This document shows, piece after piece, positions 23,146-32,879 of a stretch of 64,000 nucleotides of DNA. How positions within the stretch are numbered: position 1 is the first letter of the stretch; every line of letters starts with the position of its first letter. Source of the stretch: Marsupella aquatica (Eukaryota; Marchantiophyta); contig OZ316892.1 of NCBI GenBank assembly GCA_973895155.1, forward strand, positions 31,000,001-31,064,000, read 5' to 3'. A model generated the notes under the pieces. It did not search any database, was not told the origin of the DNA, and saw only the letters and a list, made by a program, of their open reading frames with translations. The translations under genes and the position numbers were made by a program.

Positions 23146-24471
23146 GTCTGTTCGGGTGATGCGCTGTTGATTAGAAAGAAACACGCTTTAACTGATCTGC
23201 CGACCATGTCCGACCTGGCAGCAAAGGCAAAGTATACGGACAAGCTCAAAGGCGCAATCCTGCGATTCTATCGTGCAAACTATGACGGAATGTTTTCGGC
23301 TGGTGCTCTCTGGACGGACATCATTTGGACGTTTGATTTTACGAATGACGAACTCGATCGCTGTTACGCATTGGTCGATGCCGGATATTTCAGGAGCCTG
23401 GTGAAGGTGTCCGAGAGGGCCGACATGCCGGAGCCTTTGAAAAATAGGCTACGAAATCTGTATCTGAAGAAGTTTGGCGGACATATTTGGTCGAGGATGG
23501 ATCCCTACAGAATTTTCTACACTGGAGATTTTCTCGCTTCGGCCGAGCCGCCGTTCGATTGCGCCAGCTGTAGTGAGAGCATTGTGGCATCCCTTGCGAT
23601 CGTGGACTTGACACACACCGGGGGCAATACGTGGACACAATCAGAAATATTGAATTTTCTGAAAATTGTCGTGAATATTCCGGCCAACGAGTCACTGACC
23701 CTCGTCTTTTTTGTGCATCCGAGAATACTTCTAGCACGGATCATTGAGGCGGCGCGAGGTCTCCCCGATAACTATAATGCCCATCTTGAATATGGCACCT
23801 ATTTCAAGAGTACCCTTGAGGTTCTCCCGCGGCAGCACATGAGAGGTGTGGTGGAAACTGTGATCTTTCTCGGCGTTTCCCAAGACAGGGAACCGGATTG
23901 GGAAGTGCATTTCAAGAATTTCACCGGCCATTTCAGCTTCGAAGACGGAGACCAAGTGGAGCTCCGGAAGGCAAGCAAGGAAGAATCGACTGACCGTCCC
24001 AATGGGGAGATGGCTAGCATCAAACAAGCGGCGATGAAAGTTAGGCTGGAAAATCGGGTTCCGTTCAGATCGCCCAGCGGCCGCTTCTTCACTACCAATA
24101 TCAAGCCCGGCCGAATAATCCGAGCTATAATAGAAGCTTTCTCGAAAAAGGAGGAAATAGTGCTCGATTTCTTTACAGGGGGGCAGGGTCTGAAGCATGC
24201 ACTACTCTTGGAACGCGAGTGCTTCTCATTCTCCTCCGCCAGGGAGGACGTCATGGACCTCACGGCGTATGCCGAGAACATGAAGTCTCTCGACAAGGTG
24301 TCGAGCTTCGCAAAATCATTGTGGAGACCACCGGGCTGCTCCACACAAGATTTGAATGCTAGGGCAGCCAGAGGTCACTATCCTGCGGGTATGCGAATGG
24401 ACAGCGCTGTGGATGAGGGTCTCCAAGGAGACACAGACGTGCCTCAGTCGTGTGATGGGGCAGTCGTGTGA
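23140..24471 (+). CDS. Methyltransferase-fold protein (N-terminal part of a possible Ulp1 fusion)
   Basis: A 443-codon intron-free frame. The first 150 residues are helical and unrecognised (ILRFYRANYDGMFSAG...). Then SLAIVDLTHTGGNTW stands where a methylase DPPY strand is expected, followed by SLTLVFFVHPRILLARI. C-terminal are FRSPSGRFFTTNIKPGR, then EEIVLDFFTGGQGLKHALLLE, matching motif I of a permuted beta-class DNA methylase. Neither xPPY nor GxGTT is preserved, so catalysis is doubtful. The same layout occurs in the 5.3-7.6 kb gene. The start is uncertain: the first Met may be borrowed from the adjoining Gypsy relic, and an internal MSDLAAKAKY is an alternative. The frame closes at a TGA inside a 16-bp tandem duplication (24445-24476), after which the same frame stays open through an Ulp1 domain. 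Confidence 0.5.
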   Translation: MKVCSGDALLIRKKHALTDLPTMSDLAAKAKYTDKLKGAILRFYRANYDGMFSAGALWTDIIWTFDFTNDELDRCYALVDAGYFRSLVKVSERADMPEPLKNRLRNLYLKKFGGHIWSRMDPYRIFYTGDFLASAEPPFDCASCSESIVASLAIVDLTHTGGNTWTQSEILNFLKIVVNIPANESLTLVFFVHPRILLARIIEAARGLPDNYNAHLEYGTYFKSTLEVLPRQHMRGVVETVIFLGVSQDREPDWEVHFKNFTGHFSFEDGDQVELRKASKEESTDRPNGEMASIKQAAMKVRLENRVPFRSPSGRFFTTNIKPGRIIRAIIEAFSKKEEIVLDFFTGGQGLKHALLLERECFSFSSAREDVMDLTAYAENMKSLDKVSSFAKSLWRPPGCSTQDLNARAARGHYPAGMRMDSAVDEGLQGDTDVPQSCDGAVV

Positions 24472-24476
24472 TGGGG
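24445..24476. repeat. 16-bp tandem duplication at the frame break
   Basis: CAGTCGTGTGATGGGG occurs twice head-to-tail, with a further CAGT. The second copy creates the TGA (24469-24471). A diverged 16-bp tandem pair, ATCGTCCGCGATAACG / ATTGTCCGCGATATCA, follows at about 24499-24530. Confidence 0.9.
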
Positions 24477-25404
24477 CAGTAGAGACTCGCAAGTATCGAT
24501 CGTCCGCGATAACGATTGTCCGCGATATCATCTTTCCAATAATAGCACCCCAGTTCGGGGTCGAAAGCCCGTCGTCGCGGCTGAAGTTCATCATCCAGGA
24601 GGAATATCTGATAACACTATCGTCGAGCCTGCGATTCAAAGAGGCGCCCGGGTCCAAAAAACTAAATCCATTACTACTGTCAATGAGTCACCAAAAGAAA
24701 ACCCTCCACCGGACCAGGTGGCCGACGACGGCGTCATAGACTTTTGCCTGAGCCCTGACTTGGATCAAGACGCTGTTTTAGTCAGCACCGCTAATGGTTG
24801 CATCATAACCCGGAAAGAAATGAGATGCCTCTCTCCAGGAAAATGGATAACTTCCGAGGTTATCAACACGTATTTCGGTCTCATCAAAGCGATGGAAGAG
24901 AGATCACGGACGAGAGTCTTCAAGTGCCATTTCTTTGATACCTGGTTCTACTCGGTACTCACAAAGAATGGTTATAATTATGCGGCGGTGGAGTCATGGA
25001 CTTCGAAATTGACGTATTTCCTGCTTGATTGTGATCGTATTTTTGTCCCTATTCACGTCCACGGCGGAAGCCATTGGGCGTTGGTCGTCATTGACAACAA
25101 CGAGAAATGCCTAGAGTATCTGGATTCCCTTCACGGTGAAGAGCCGGATGTTCTGAAAAACCTGGCGAAATACATGGACGACGAATTGAGAACCAAAAAT
25201 CAGAAGCACATTTGGGCTCGTGAGTGGCCCAGGCACGCACGCAAGGACATTCCTCGCCAAATCGACAGCTACAACTGTGGCGTATTTGTCATGAAATTTG
25301 CTGAGTACCATAGTTTAGACATGGTTTTTGATTTCACGGCTCAGGACATGGATTCCGCTAGGAGAAGAATTGTTGTGAGCCTATTTAGGAAATCGATTGT
25401 CTGA
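24472..25404 (+). CDS. Ulp1/SENP-type cysteine protease (C48)
   Basis: In the frame of the preceding methylase-fold segment, after its TGA, about 80 residues of low-complexity linker (STPVRGRKPVVAAEVHHPGG...) lead to a complete Ulp1 catalytic domain. It has WITSEVINTYFGL, FFDTWFYSVL, VESWTSKLTYFLLDCDRIF, HWALVVID with the catalytic His, YLDSLHG with the Asp, and PRQIDSYNCGVFVMKFAEY with the Gln and nucleophilic Cys. The triad His-Asp-Cys and oxyanion Gln are intact. The family removes SUMO or related modifiers, and relatives are also carried by transposons. No start codon precedes the domain before the ATG-like GTG at 24718, so expression would need an upstream exon, the fusion frame, or an internal start. 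Confidence 0.8.
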   Translation, partial: WGSRDSQVSIVRDNDCPRYHLSNNSTPVRGRKPVVAAEVHHPGGISDNTIVEPAIQRGARVQKTKSITTVNESPKENPPPDQVADDGVIDFCLSPDLDQDAVLVSTANGCIITRKEMRCLSPGKWITSEVINTYFGLIKAMEERSRTRVFKCHFFDTWFYSVLTKNGYNYAAVESWTSKLTYFLLDCDRIFVPIHVHGGSHWALVVIDNNEKCLEYLDSLHGEEPDVLKNLAKYMDDELRTKNQKHIWAREWPRHARKDIPRQIDSYNCGVFVMKFAEYHSLDMVFDFTAQDMDSARRRIVVSLFRKSIV

Positions 25405-26265
25405 ATATTGATGTAGACTTTGACAGTTCGAGTTTTGGGAATCATAGTACATTGTGTGGCTTGGATTTGTTCTATGGACCACTCTCTGCCTACAAAAAAG
25501 GCTTCCAAGCTCTAGATTCAATGGATGGACAATTGCAATGGGCACAACCTGACACCAGGTACCATTGCAGCTTTGCAATAAATTATGACAGAGATCGGGT
25601 ATCTACAGCAAATTCAACTTACCTTTGCCAACCCCTATGATTCATTTGTTATTTCAAAGATCAATGATGCCTTGCAACACGTAATTACGGTAGGGAGTAA
25701 TTATGATGTGTGTATATGTATTATGTATAGAAAGACCAGGTAGGAAGGACGGTGGTCGACGGCAGAACACCACCTGAAGTACCCTGTATTATGATGGCAA
25801 GAGGCGGGGTGACAGTCGTTGTCCGGCTCGAAGGAAGAATCTGTGTCCGATCCCATTCATGCTGAAACTTGGACCAGGCGGCCGGGTGATTGGCGGCGTA
25901 ATCATGATCCACTCAAGCTTGGAGGCATAAGGGACAGCCGGGCCCTCCTCCCAGTCCCATTCGTCACTTGGCAACATCAGTGAGAAGGCTGGAGCTCCCA
26001 CCCGTAATTGTGATGATCCGCCCTTGTTTCCCCCTTTCCGGTGAAGGAATTATGTATTGGGGAAGCTGCCGAGATTGCATACTCACTTCGACCGACAGTC
26101 AAGTCGTGCCCACTCAAAGGATATCAACGTACTAGCGATTTAGGGTGTTCCTCGTTCTCGCCGGGATTGCCTCCGCCTCAACATTGGACAGACGGAGGGA
26201 CTTTGCTCGGAACATAATAGGTGCGACTCAATCCACAGCTGCGACAATAATAATAATAGCACGTT
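25405..26265. other. No gene supported
   Basis: No motif on either strand. It may include the eroded leader of the LTR-protein relic that follows. Confidence 0.4.
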
Positions 26266-27250
26266 TTGGGGCTGCAGTTGGCCGAGCAAGCCAGGTACAT
26301 TGCGCATTGCAACGACTCCTTTAACCTTCACCGAGCTACCACGGAGAGTGTCCTCTGTGACCATATCGTTTACGTGGCTCGGCTGTTTTGCGAGATAGTT
26401 GTCTCCGTCTGTGTCAACAACAAGTACACTTCCGAGCGGTTCATCGGTTGGTTGTTTTTAGATGGAGATAAGTGTTTGGCAGTTTGGTGAGGGACTTGAT
26501 CGCTCTCGGCCAGACACCACTTTCATCACGCACCTGTTTGAGTTGTACCAGTGGGCGAGGGCGAAGGTAGTTATCACAAGAACAGCGGAGCGGCAGCAGG
26601 TTCGTCATCCGACGCATATACTAGCCATTCCTGCAGAAGGCTCATATCGGGAAGAAGGCGGCACAATCGTGGCTTTGGAGGCCGGCCAAAAGCGGAATGG
26701 ACAAGCCGCGCCTGTGCACCTACCTTTGGTGGTCAAGTTACATATCTATCGGATGGAGGAGAACCTTCACATGAACATTCGCCGGGCCAACCATACCAGG
26801 TACCTGCAGACACACGCATTCGAACGGCTGGTATCCCTACCTTGGAGTGCCAGCCGGTACGAACGGGAGAGCCTGGTGGAGTTTGTGGCTAGCTTTAGCC
26901 GCGGACGAGAAGCCACTGTTGTCCGGGGCCAGACTCTGTCACTGAGTCAAGAGCGGCTACAGATGATTTTTGGGCACGATAATTGTGTTAGTCCAAACGT
27001 GTGGCCGAGTGTGCATCGGGTACGCGTTGTTCGTGTCCAGTCATGCCACGTGTGCCGGCTTCATGGTAAAATTACTTTTTTATATCGCTCTCACAATACA
27101 GATATATTTAAGGCTCTACACGAGAGTCGCGCAGTACACGGAGAGCGAAGCGTGGAAACAGACTCCCAACACCGCCAAATCCCGTCGTCTACAAGCAAAT
27201 GGGGGCACGTATTCCAAAAGGCCATGAGGCGTTTTTTAATTAATTTATAA
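26266..27250 (+). pseudogene. Relic of an LTR-encoded coiled-coil protein (family of 51-60 kb)
   Basis: Two frames align with the protein encoded in the solo LTR at 50599-61215. The first has ERFIGWLFLDGDKCLAVW (to about 26490), against VSGYFFDGDKYIGFW. The second has YRMEENLHMNIRRANHTRYL, then HAFERLVSLPWSASRYE, LVEFVASFSRG and LRGQTLSLSQERLQMIFG-like sequence (about 26740-26990), against HRMGENVHSN, FEHLASLPWNTCRYY, MTEFVKNY and LRGRNMSLTEERLKMIFGLP. Between them RHHFHHAP reads in a third frame. The copy is frameshifted and lacks the coiled-coil half. Confidence 0.7.
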
Positions 27251-29180
27251 ATTGAATGGGCTCTAGCTTTGGCTCTACTACTGCTACTAGGGTGTCTCAA
27301 ACTTCAAGGGTATGGACAAGGTTTGACTGGCAAAAAGGTTTCCCGAAACTGTCGGGCATGCAGAAAGCAAAGGGGGGGAGGCAAGGAAATCCCTAAACAC
27401 TAAACCCTAAACCCTTGCTCCGGCTATGCTCTTTCGCTGAATGCAGAGCTTTTTCAAAAGACAGCAAGGATGGCACATCTTACTTCTTCCGAATTGTGTG
27501 AATGTCTCCAGTTGCTGAATTTCTAATCCCACCGTGGATAGATCAGATCAGGGGAGGAAAAATGCAAGAAGCCCCGAAGGCCAGCCGAACATGGCAGAGG
27601 TGTACATGGAGAAGTTAGCTAAGAAGAACGTATTTCGGCAGCAGATGATTTAAACTCGCGATAGATGGAAAGCGAATGAAGGGACGCGCACGAAGCATTG
27701 ACAAAGGACAACAGGGTGAGGGATAGTGAGGGATAGGGTACAGAGAAGGCACGAGGAAAAGAGGGCCAGAATTGATCTGGAGACCCAATTGACATTGCTG
27801 AGAGCTCAACAGTCAACAGCAATACTGACTGAACTGATCCGTTCGAGCAGGACACCTGAGGAATCGCTTACGTATATGTAGGTCCTGCCTATCTGCAATA
27901 GGATAGATAGCCTCCTTACGAGTAGCAATAGTAGACACTTCTGCTGTGATCACTCTGCATTCCATGGAGATGCTGAACCCACACGAACCTGTAAATGTCT
28001 GTTTTGAAGCAAATTTTGAGTAACGGTTTGCACTGTGCTTCGTGTCCTCCTCAAATTCTGAGTGTGTTCCCCACACTGCCCCCATTGAATGTTAATCATG
28101 GCCCAATAAGGTTCAAGGCAACCCAAGGCATTCGGGAAAAAAATTAATGTTCCGGCATTTCCGTCAATGCACAACTACAAAACCTCCTGGCCATAAAACA
28201 TTTACTAAGGCAATCATCTGAACGAAGCCGGACTAACATTCACACAAAACCACGACCCCTAGGTGTACTCAAACCCCAGTAAACCCTAAACCCAGTAAAC
28301 CCCAAACCCCATTCACAAAAAAAAAACAATTCAGAAGTTTCAGAAATAATTCCGGAGAGTTACAAATGGCTGGCCACTGCAAGTTTAGAATTCCGTAATT
28401 TAGAATGCTCAAAGATCGCCACAATGGGAATTGAGGTTTAGGGGTTACCCCACAGAGTTGTAAGTTGAAGTGCTAGCTCTTATCTATTCCATGGAATGCA
28501 AAATGCCCATTTCTACAACAAAGCTGCAAGAAACGCTACTTTGGAAAAGCTGGATTGCAGCAAAATTTAATCTGCGAATGCAAAGAAAGTCATCCCACTT
28601 CATGACCAGCACCTGTGTCGATGGCCATGTCTCCTGATGTTGGCTAGTAATTCCAGATACCCCAAGAAGAAATTATCAGTGACAAAGTCATTGCTATCAA
28701 TCACCCACAATGGGAATCGAGTTCCTCCATTCGGGAATATGCCCAAATTTCTCCCAAGCTGAAATGTCGCCAATGGGTGCAGTACTTTGAAGACAAGTAC
28801 TGCATGTGGTGGTCAAGCAATGAACTTGACCTGTCGATGAAGTGTGTGGTTCACTGCAAGTACCAGCATGTCACTGCTCAGTCGAGTACCGGAAGCGTCC
28901 AGGTCGTCGATTGAATGTGAGGGCATGGTCCATGACCCTCACAAGCAAGGCATTACCTGCAGTCACTATGCCCCTTCTAGACATCCTACAGACACGGCAC
29001 TGTGCCACACCAAGTGTTGAAATCCTCTTTGTCATGTACCATGTACCATGTCTGCTCTCTCGAATGCACAAACTACATGAGGTAAAGCCCGGTACCCGAT
29101 GTTACTGTTTACATCTGTGCAGAACTTCCAAAGAGGTCATTTCCTTAAAGGCAGGCATTCCTGAAAAATGGGAAAGGCAA
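27251..29180. other. Noncoding, with telo-box-like motifs
   Basis: CCCTAAACACTAAACCCTAAACCC near 27391-27414 and TAAACCCTAAACCC with AAACCCC near 28270-28310 resemble plant telo-boxes or short interstitial telomere-like tracts. Open frames at 28842-29213 (+) and 28871-29071 (-) show no recognisable motif. Confidence 0.45.
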
Positions 29181-29184
29181 ACAT

Positions 29185-29350
29185 TTCATTTCATTGTCCG
29201 CCGCCTATATTGATCACAGACCCCCTGCACATTGACTGAGTATCTACTCTTTCCCCATTGTAGCATTCCCCATGGGCAAAAGGACGTTTTGGTAAGGGAA
29301 GCAAAGAACCATCAATAAGACCAACACAGCCAGGGATTAATCTGTGGCCT
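29185..29350 (-). pseudogene. PIF/Harbinger transposase fragment
   Basis: The minus strand reads LIPGCVGLIDGSLLPLPKRP, then HGECYNGE, matching the first DDE Asp region of ALP1/Harbinger transposases (G.IDG..IPI..P...Y.N). After a frameshift comes YSVNVQGVCDQYRRR, matching the Y..N.Q.VCD block. Only about 50 codons survive. It lies directly 3' of the SNF2 gene. Confidence 0.65.
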
Positions 29351-29377
29351 GATTCTACAAGCAGCAACTTTTACAGT

Positions 29378-32300
29378 TCAAGTGATATTGCGAGTGCCAC
29401 GGCCAACTGACTCCAAAGCCCGTCGGTGCTTAGCGAGACTGGCGAAATATGTACTCAATATCTCTCGAACACCGCCGTCAGATTGTGTACTAGGTCTGAA
29501 TGCGGCCCCACCTCCTTCGTAGAGCTGTTGAGCCATGTTACGCTTCATATCCTGCAGTCAAAAGAGTGGGACAATAAGGTAGAGAGTTTGAAGGGTTTAG
29601 GGTTTCAGCAAACTATGTATACAAGCTAGCATATTGTTGAAGAAAACCGGTACGTACCTGCAGCTCCAAAACCGACTCCTCAACCGAGTCCTCTAGAACG
29701 ATTCGTGTCACGTACACTTTTTTCTTCTGTCCTATTCGATGTGCTCGACCAACGGCCTGGTCTTCCATTGCTGGATTCCACCAAGAGTCCAGGAAAAAAA
29801 CATGATTGGCGTATTCGATGTTCAACCCAACACCTTCGGAAAGCAAGGACATCAGAATGACACTCACCTGCATGGCAAAGAAACATGTAAGAAACAGGCC
29901 GGTCAATTGAGTTGGTTCGATAGTTAATTTGAACTACCCTAAACCCTGAAGTACGGTGGTGTACTTGCCCTACGTACGCACCTCCGGGCGCGTCCTGAAC
30001 TCCTCCATCACCACGGCACGCCCCGGTGGCCCCATGGACCCATCAAACCTCCTGTACTGGATGCCAGCTTTCTCCAGGTGTGGCTGTAACAGGTCCAAAG
30101 CAGACGTCCATTGGGAAAATACTATACTCTTCTCTTTCTGTTCGTTCTGTTCCGTTTTGTGACTAGGAACATCTGATAGGAGTCGTAGCAGACAATCAAA
30201 CTTCGACGAGGATGGGGTGTTTGCCGCGAAACTTGATATTCGGGTAACACCCCTCTTTCTCGGCTTCTTTGTACCGGCCATGGGGGTCTTCAATTCGTCG
30301 TATATATACAACTCCTTGGAGTTAATGACTTTCGTACAATGTACCGCAGGGCAATTGCAGCCCTTGTCCATGTAAGTGCCACAATGACCACAAAAAACAT
30401 GACCGCAGTAGGAAACTCGCGTTTGTGCCACCGTTGCCGACCCCTACCCATGATTCACCAAGTCAGAACTGTCCATGCATTTACGGCTACAAATAAAGAA
30501 AAAAAAACTATTTCGGGTTCAATGTTTCAAAAAGCAAGTTGTGTACCTTGCACAAAGCACACGGAGTTTGAAAACTGACTGCAGAAAGGATTTGTAACAA
30601 CGTATCACGTTTGTTGTCTGGCAGCATTGTTTTTCCTTCTAGTGCAGCTTTTTCCGCCAAGTACTGGTCATGAAATCCTGGCAGCGAAGGATGTACTGCC
30701 ATTTGCCTTAGGCGAAGAATGCGAGCCAAAAAGTGTTGGACGTTCCAGCTTCCATTTTCCCGATATGCCTGCAACAAAAGGAACGGTGGAGAGATAGCAC
30801 AACAACTTTCAAAACCTTGAAACGTACGCATGCAATAACACCACAACATAAGGCGCCTTAAGTCAGCCTCTGAACTAAGCGAGAGTCGTGCAGAGCAAGG
30901 AGAGGTGCCTATAATCAGTCACTGAACTAAGCCGAGAGTCGTGCAGAGCAAAGGAACAGAAGATCGACAAAAGAGCATAGGAGGATAATTTACACACCTA
31001 TCACATCTTGTAAAGAAAATTAGTCCACTACAAAGGTAAAGATTGTAATGCTAACATCTGAACGAATGTAGTAAATTGAAGTCCTCGGCAAAACCGTCTG
31101 CCGGCATATGGGTTCAGGGTTCACGGTTTCATTTGCAATCACACCAGCTTTGACTTGCTTTAGTGCAACGAGTAAGTAATTGGGCATAGGAAGCTGAAGG
31201 AAGGGGCTTAAACCTTCCAATCGTCTTTAGAACTCTGCACCAGGTTTTCGTACGCAGCGTGCTCTGCTGGGGTCGTGAAGCCGACCTCAACTACCTGTGC
31301 GCTCAGGGGGGGCAAATCTAGTTTATCTGCTGACAGTCACATTTTGGTGTAAAGTTCCATTATGCATGCAAATCGAGTGACACAAGTTCCATTACGCATG
31401 CAAATCGAGTGACACAATATTGGATTACAAGCCCTGCTCGAGCTGACAACAAAGATAATGACTTGGCACATCACATCACCCATTGGAACGCAACAACTTA
31501 TGCAAATCCATATCGTAGTCTGCATCCGGGAGACATGGTTTACGGTAGAAAGCAGTATTGATTGACAAGTATGGGAAGGTTCATACCCTTTGTCCTCCTG
31601 AGGGCAATGCGGGCCAAGTGCTCGGAGATGGACTTCCTTGCCGGCTTGTCACCATCATCAGCCTTTTTAGCCAGAGATTGGAAATCCTCCTTCTGACTAA
31701 GAGGTATATACCTGAGGAACCTAAAGTAGGAATAGAGATCCATGTGGGAATTGTGCACAGGTGTGTCGCTCACACACCATCTGTTCCGACTTCGCAGGGT
31801 GTAGCACGCTTTGGAACCAATGCTTTCCGCATTCCGAATTTGATGGCATTCGTCCAGGACTACTCGGAACCATGGCGGAGAAGCAAAGAGTGGATTTCTG
31901 TCCTTTGGACGGATGAATCCACCACCGTCACTAGTAATCTGTGATTCCTGTGTCACCATCCCGTACGTCGTAAGGACTACGTCATGGTTTTGTATGGATG
32001 CAATATCTTTGGTCCTTGATTTCCCGTGGTAAACCAGCACAGACAATTTTGCTTTCTCTGTCGTCCGTGTCTGTATCTCTGTTTCCCATTGCTTGAGAAT
32101 ACTCGTGGGGCAAACTATCAAAGTCCCACAGAATTTCTTCGTCCGAGGCCGGCGATTTGTCACTATCAGTTGTAGGATCTCGATTGTCTTGCCCATGCCC
32201 TGCAGGCCAATGGTTCGGACATCGAGTTAGCAGGCACTGACATCTGATCGGAATTCATGTTGCCATGTGGTCATTGAATTGCGAATGTATGAACGTACCA

Positions 32301-32632
32301 TGTCATCCGCTAATATCCCCCCAAATGGACAATCGGTTCCTGACTCCTTGTAAGTCATCCACGCTAGAGCTTGCCGTTGATGCGGAGGAGTGTGAACTGT
32401 CATGGTATCCTCGGGAGGTTGCTTGTTCGCAGTCAGGTCCCTCCCATCGATGTGCTTCTGGCAAAATGGGTAAATGTTGCTTGGCCTCAAAAAATTCAAC
32501 GTAATGCCTCGAACCCAAACATGTCACACACACACGCAACTTCGACACAAACAGCACAATCAAATAATCAATCATTTGTAATTTGATTCTATATCCACGA
32601 GTTCTTTGCCACATTCGGCTGAAGTAGTCACC
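29378..32632 (-). CDS. SNF2-family RING helicase (RAD5/RAD16/HLTF-like)
   Basis: Solved exons: up to 32632 (donor AAG|GTGACT), 32457-32299, 32199-31587, 31326-31214, 30768-30547, 30443-29982, 29867-29658 and 29551-29378 (TGA). All junctions are GT..AG and phase-consistent. Motifs in order: HQRQALAWM; ILADDM|GMGKT (Walker A split across exons); CGTLIVCPTSILKQW; VVLDECHQIRN (motif II); VSDTPVHNS (motif III, normally TGTPIQN); YFRFLRYIP; and LRRTK|DKLDLPPL. A RING finger follows, split by an intron (CALCK| ... SYCGHVFCGHC ... NCPAVHC), between the lobes as in RAD5/RAD16. Then come KSIVFSQWTSALDLL, YRRFDGSM, LLSEGVGLNIEYANHVFFLD and QAVGRAHRIGQKK. Family role: ATP-driven remodelling and ubiquitin ligation in DNA repair, in the nucleus. 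The 5' end is unsolved: the first exon has an Asp/Ser-rich frame (about 33081-32632) that overlaps another frame. No HIRAN domain was seen. Internally intact. Confidence 0.9.
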
Positions 32633-32879
32633 TTCCCATTGTAATCGGGATTATCTGGCCATTTTATGTCATACTGCATCTCCGGCTCCGATGAATCATC
32701 CAATGCACCATCCGATGAACCATCCGACGAACCATCGTTGTCGGCGGAGGTTAAATCCACAATCAGAATTTTAGCTGCAGCACGGGGAACCTGAGTAGAT
32801 GCCTGTCTACGATGTGGCATGCTTTGAGTCACACTTCCTTCTAAGGGGTTGGCTGGAGACCGGGTGGGTTCGCCGCCGC

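Noticed and set aside
23140-24471. Bacterial restriction-modification gene acquired by transfer
   Set aside because: Motif I and DPPY are degenerate, a eukaryotic Ulp1 domain follows, and the neighbours are all eukaryotic transposons. Nothing specifically bacterial is visible.
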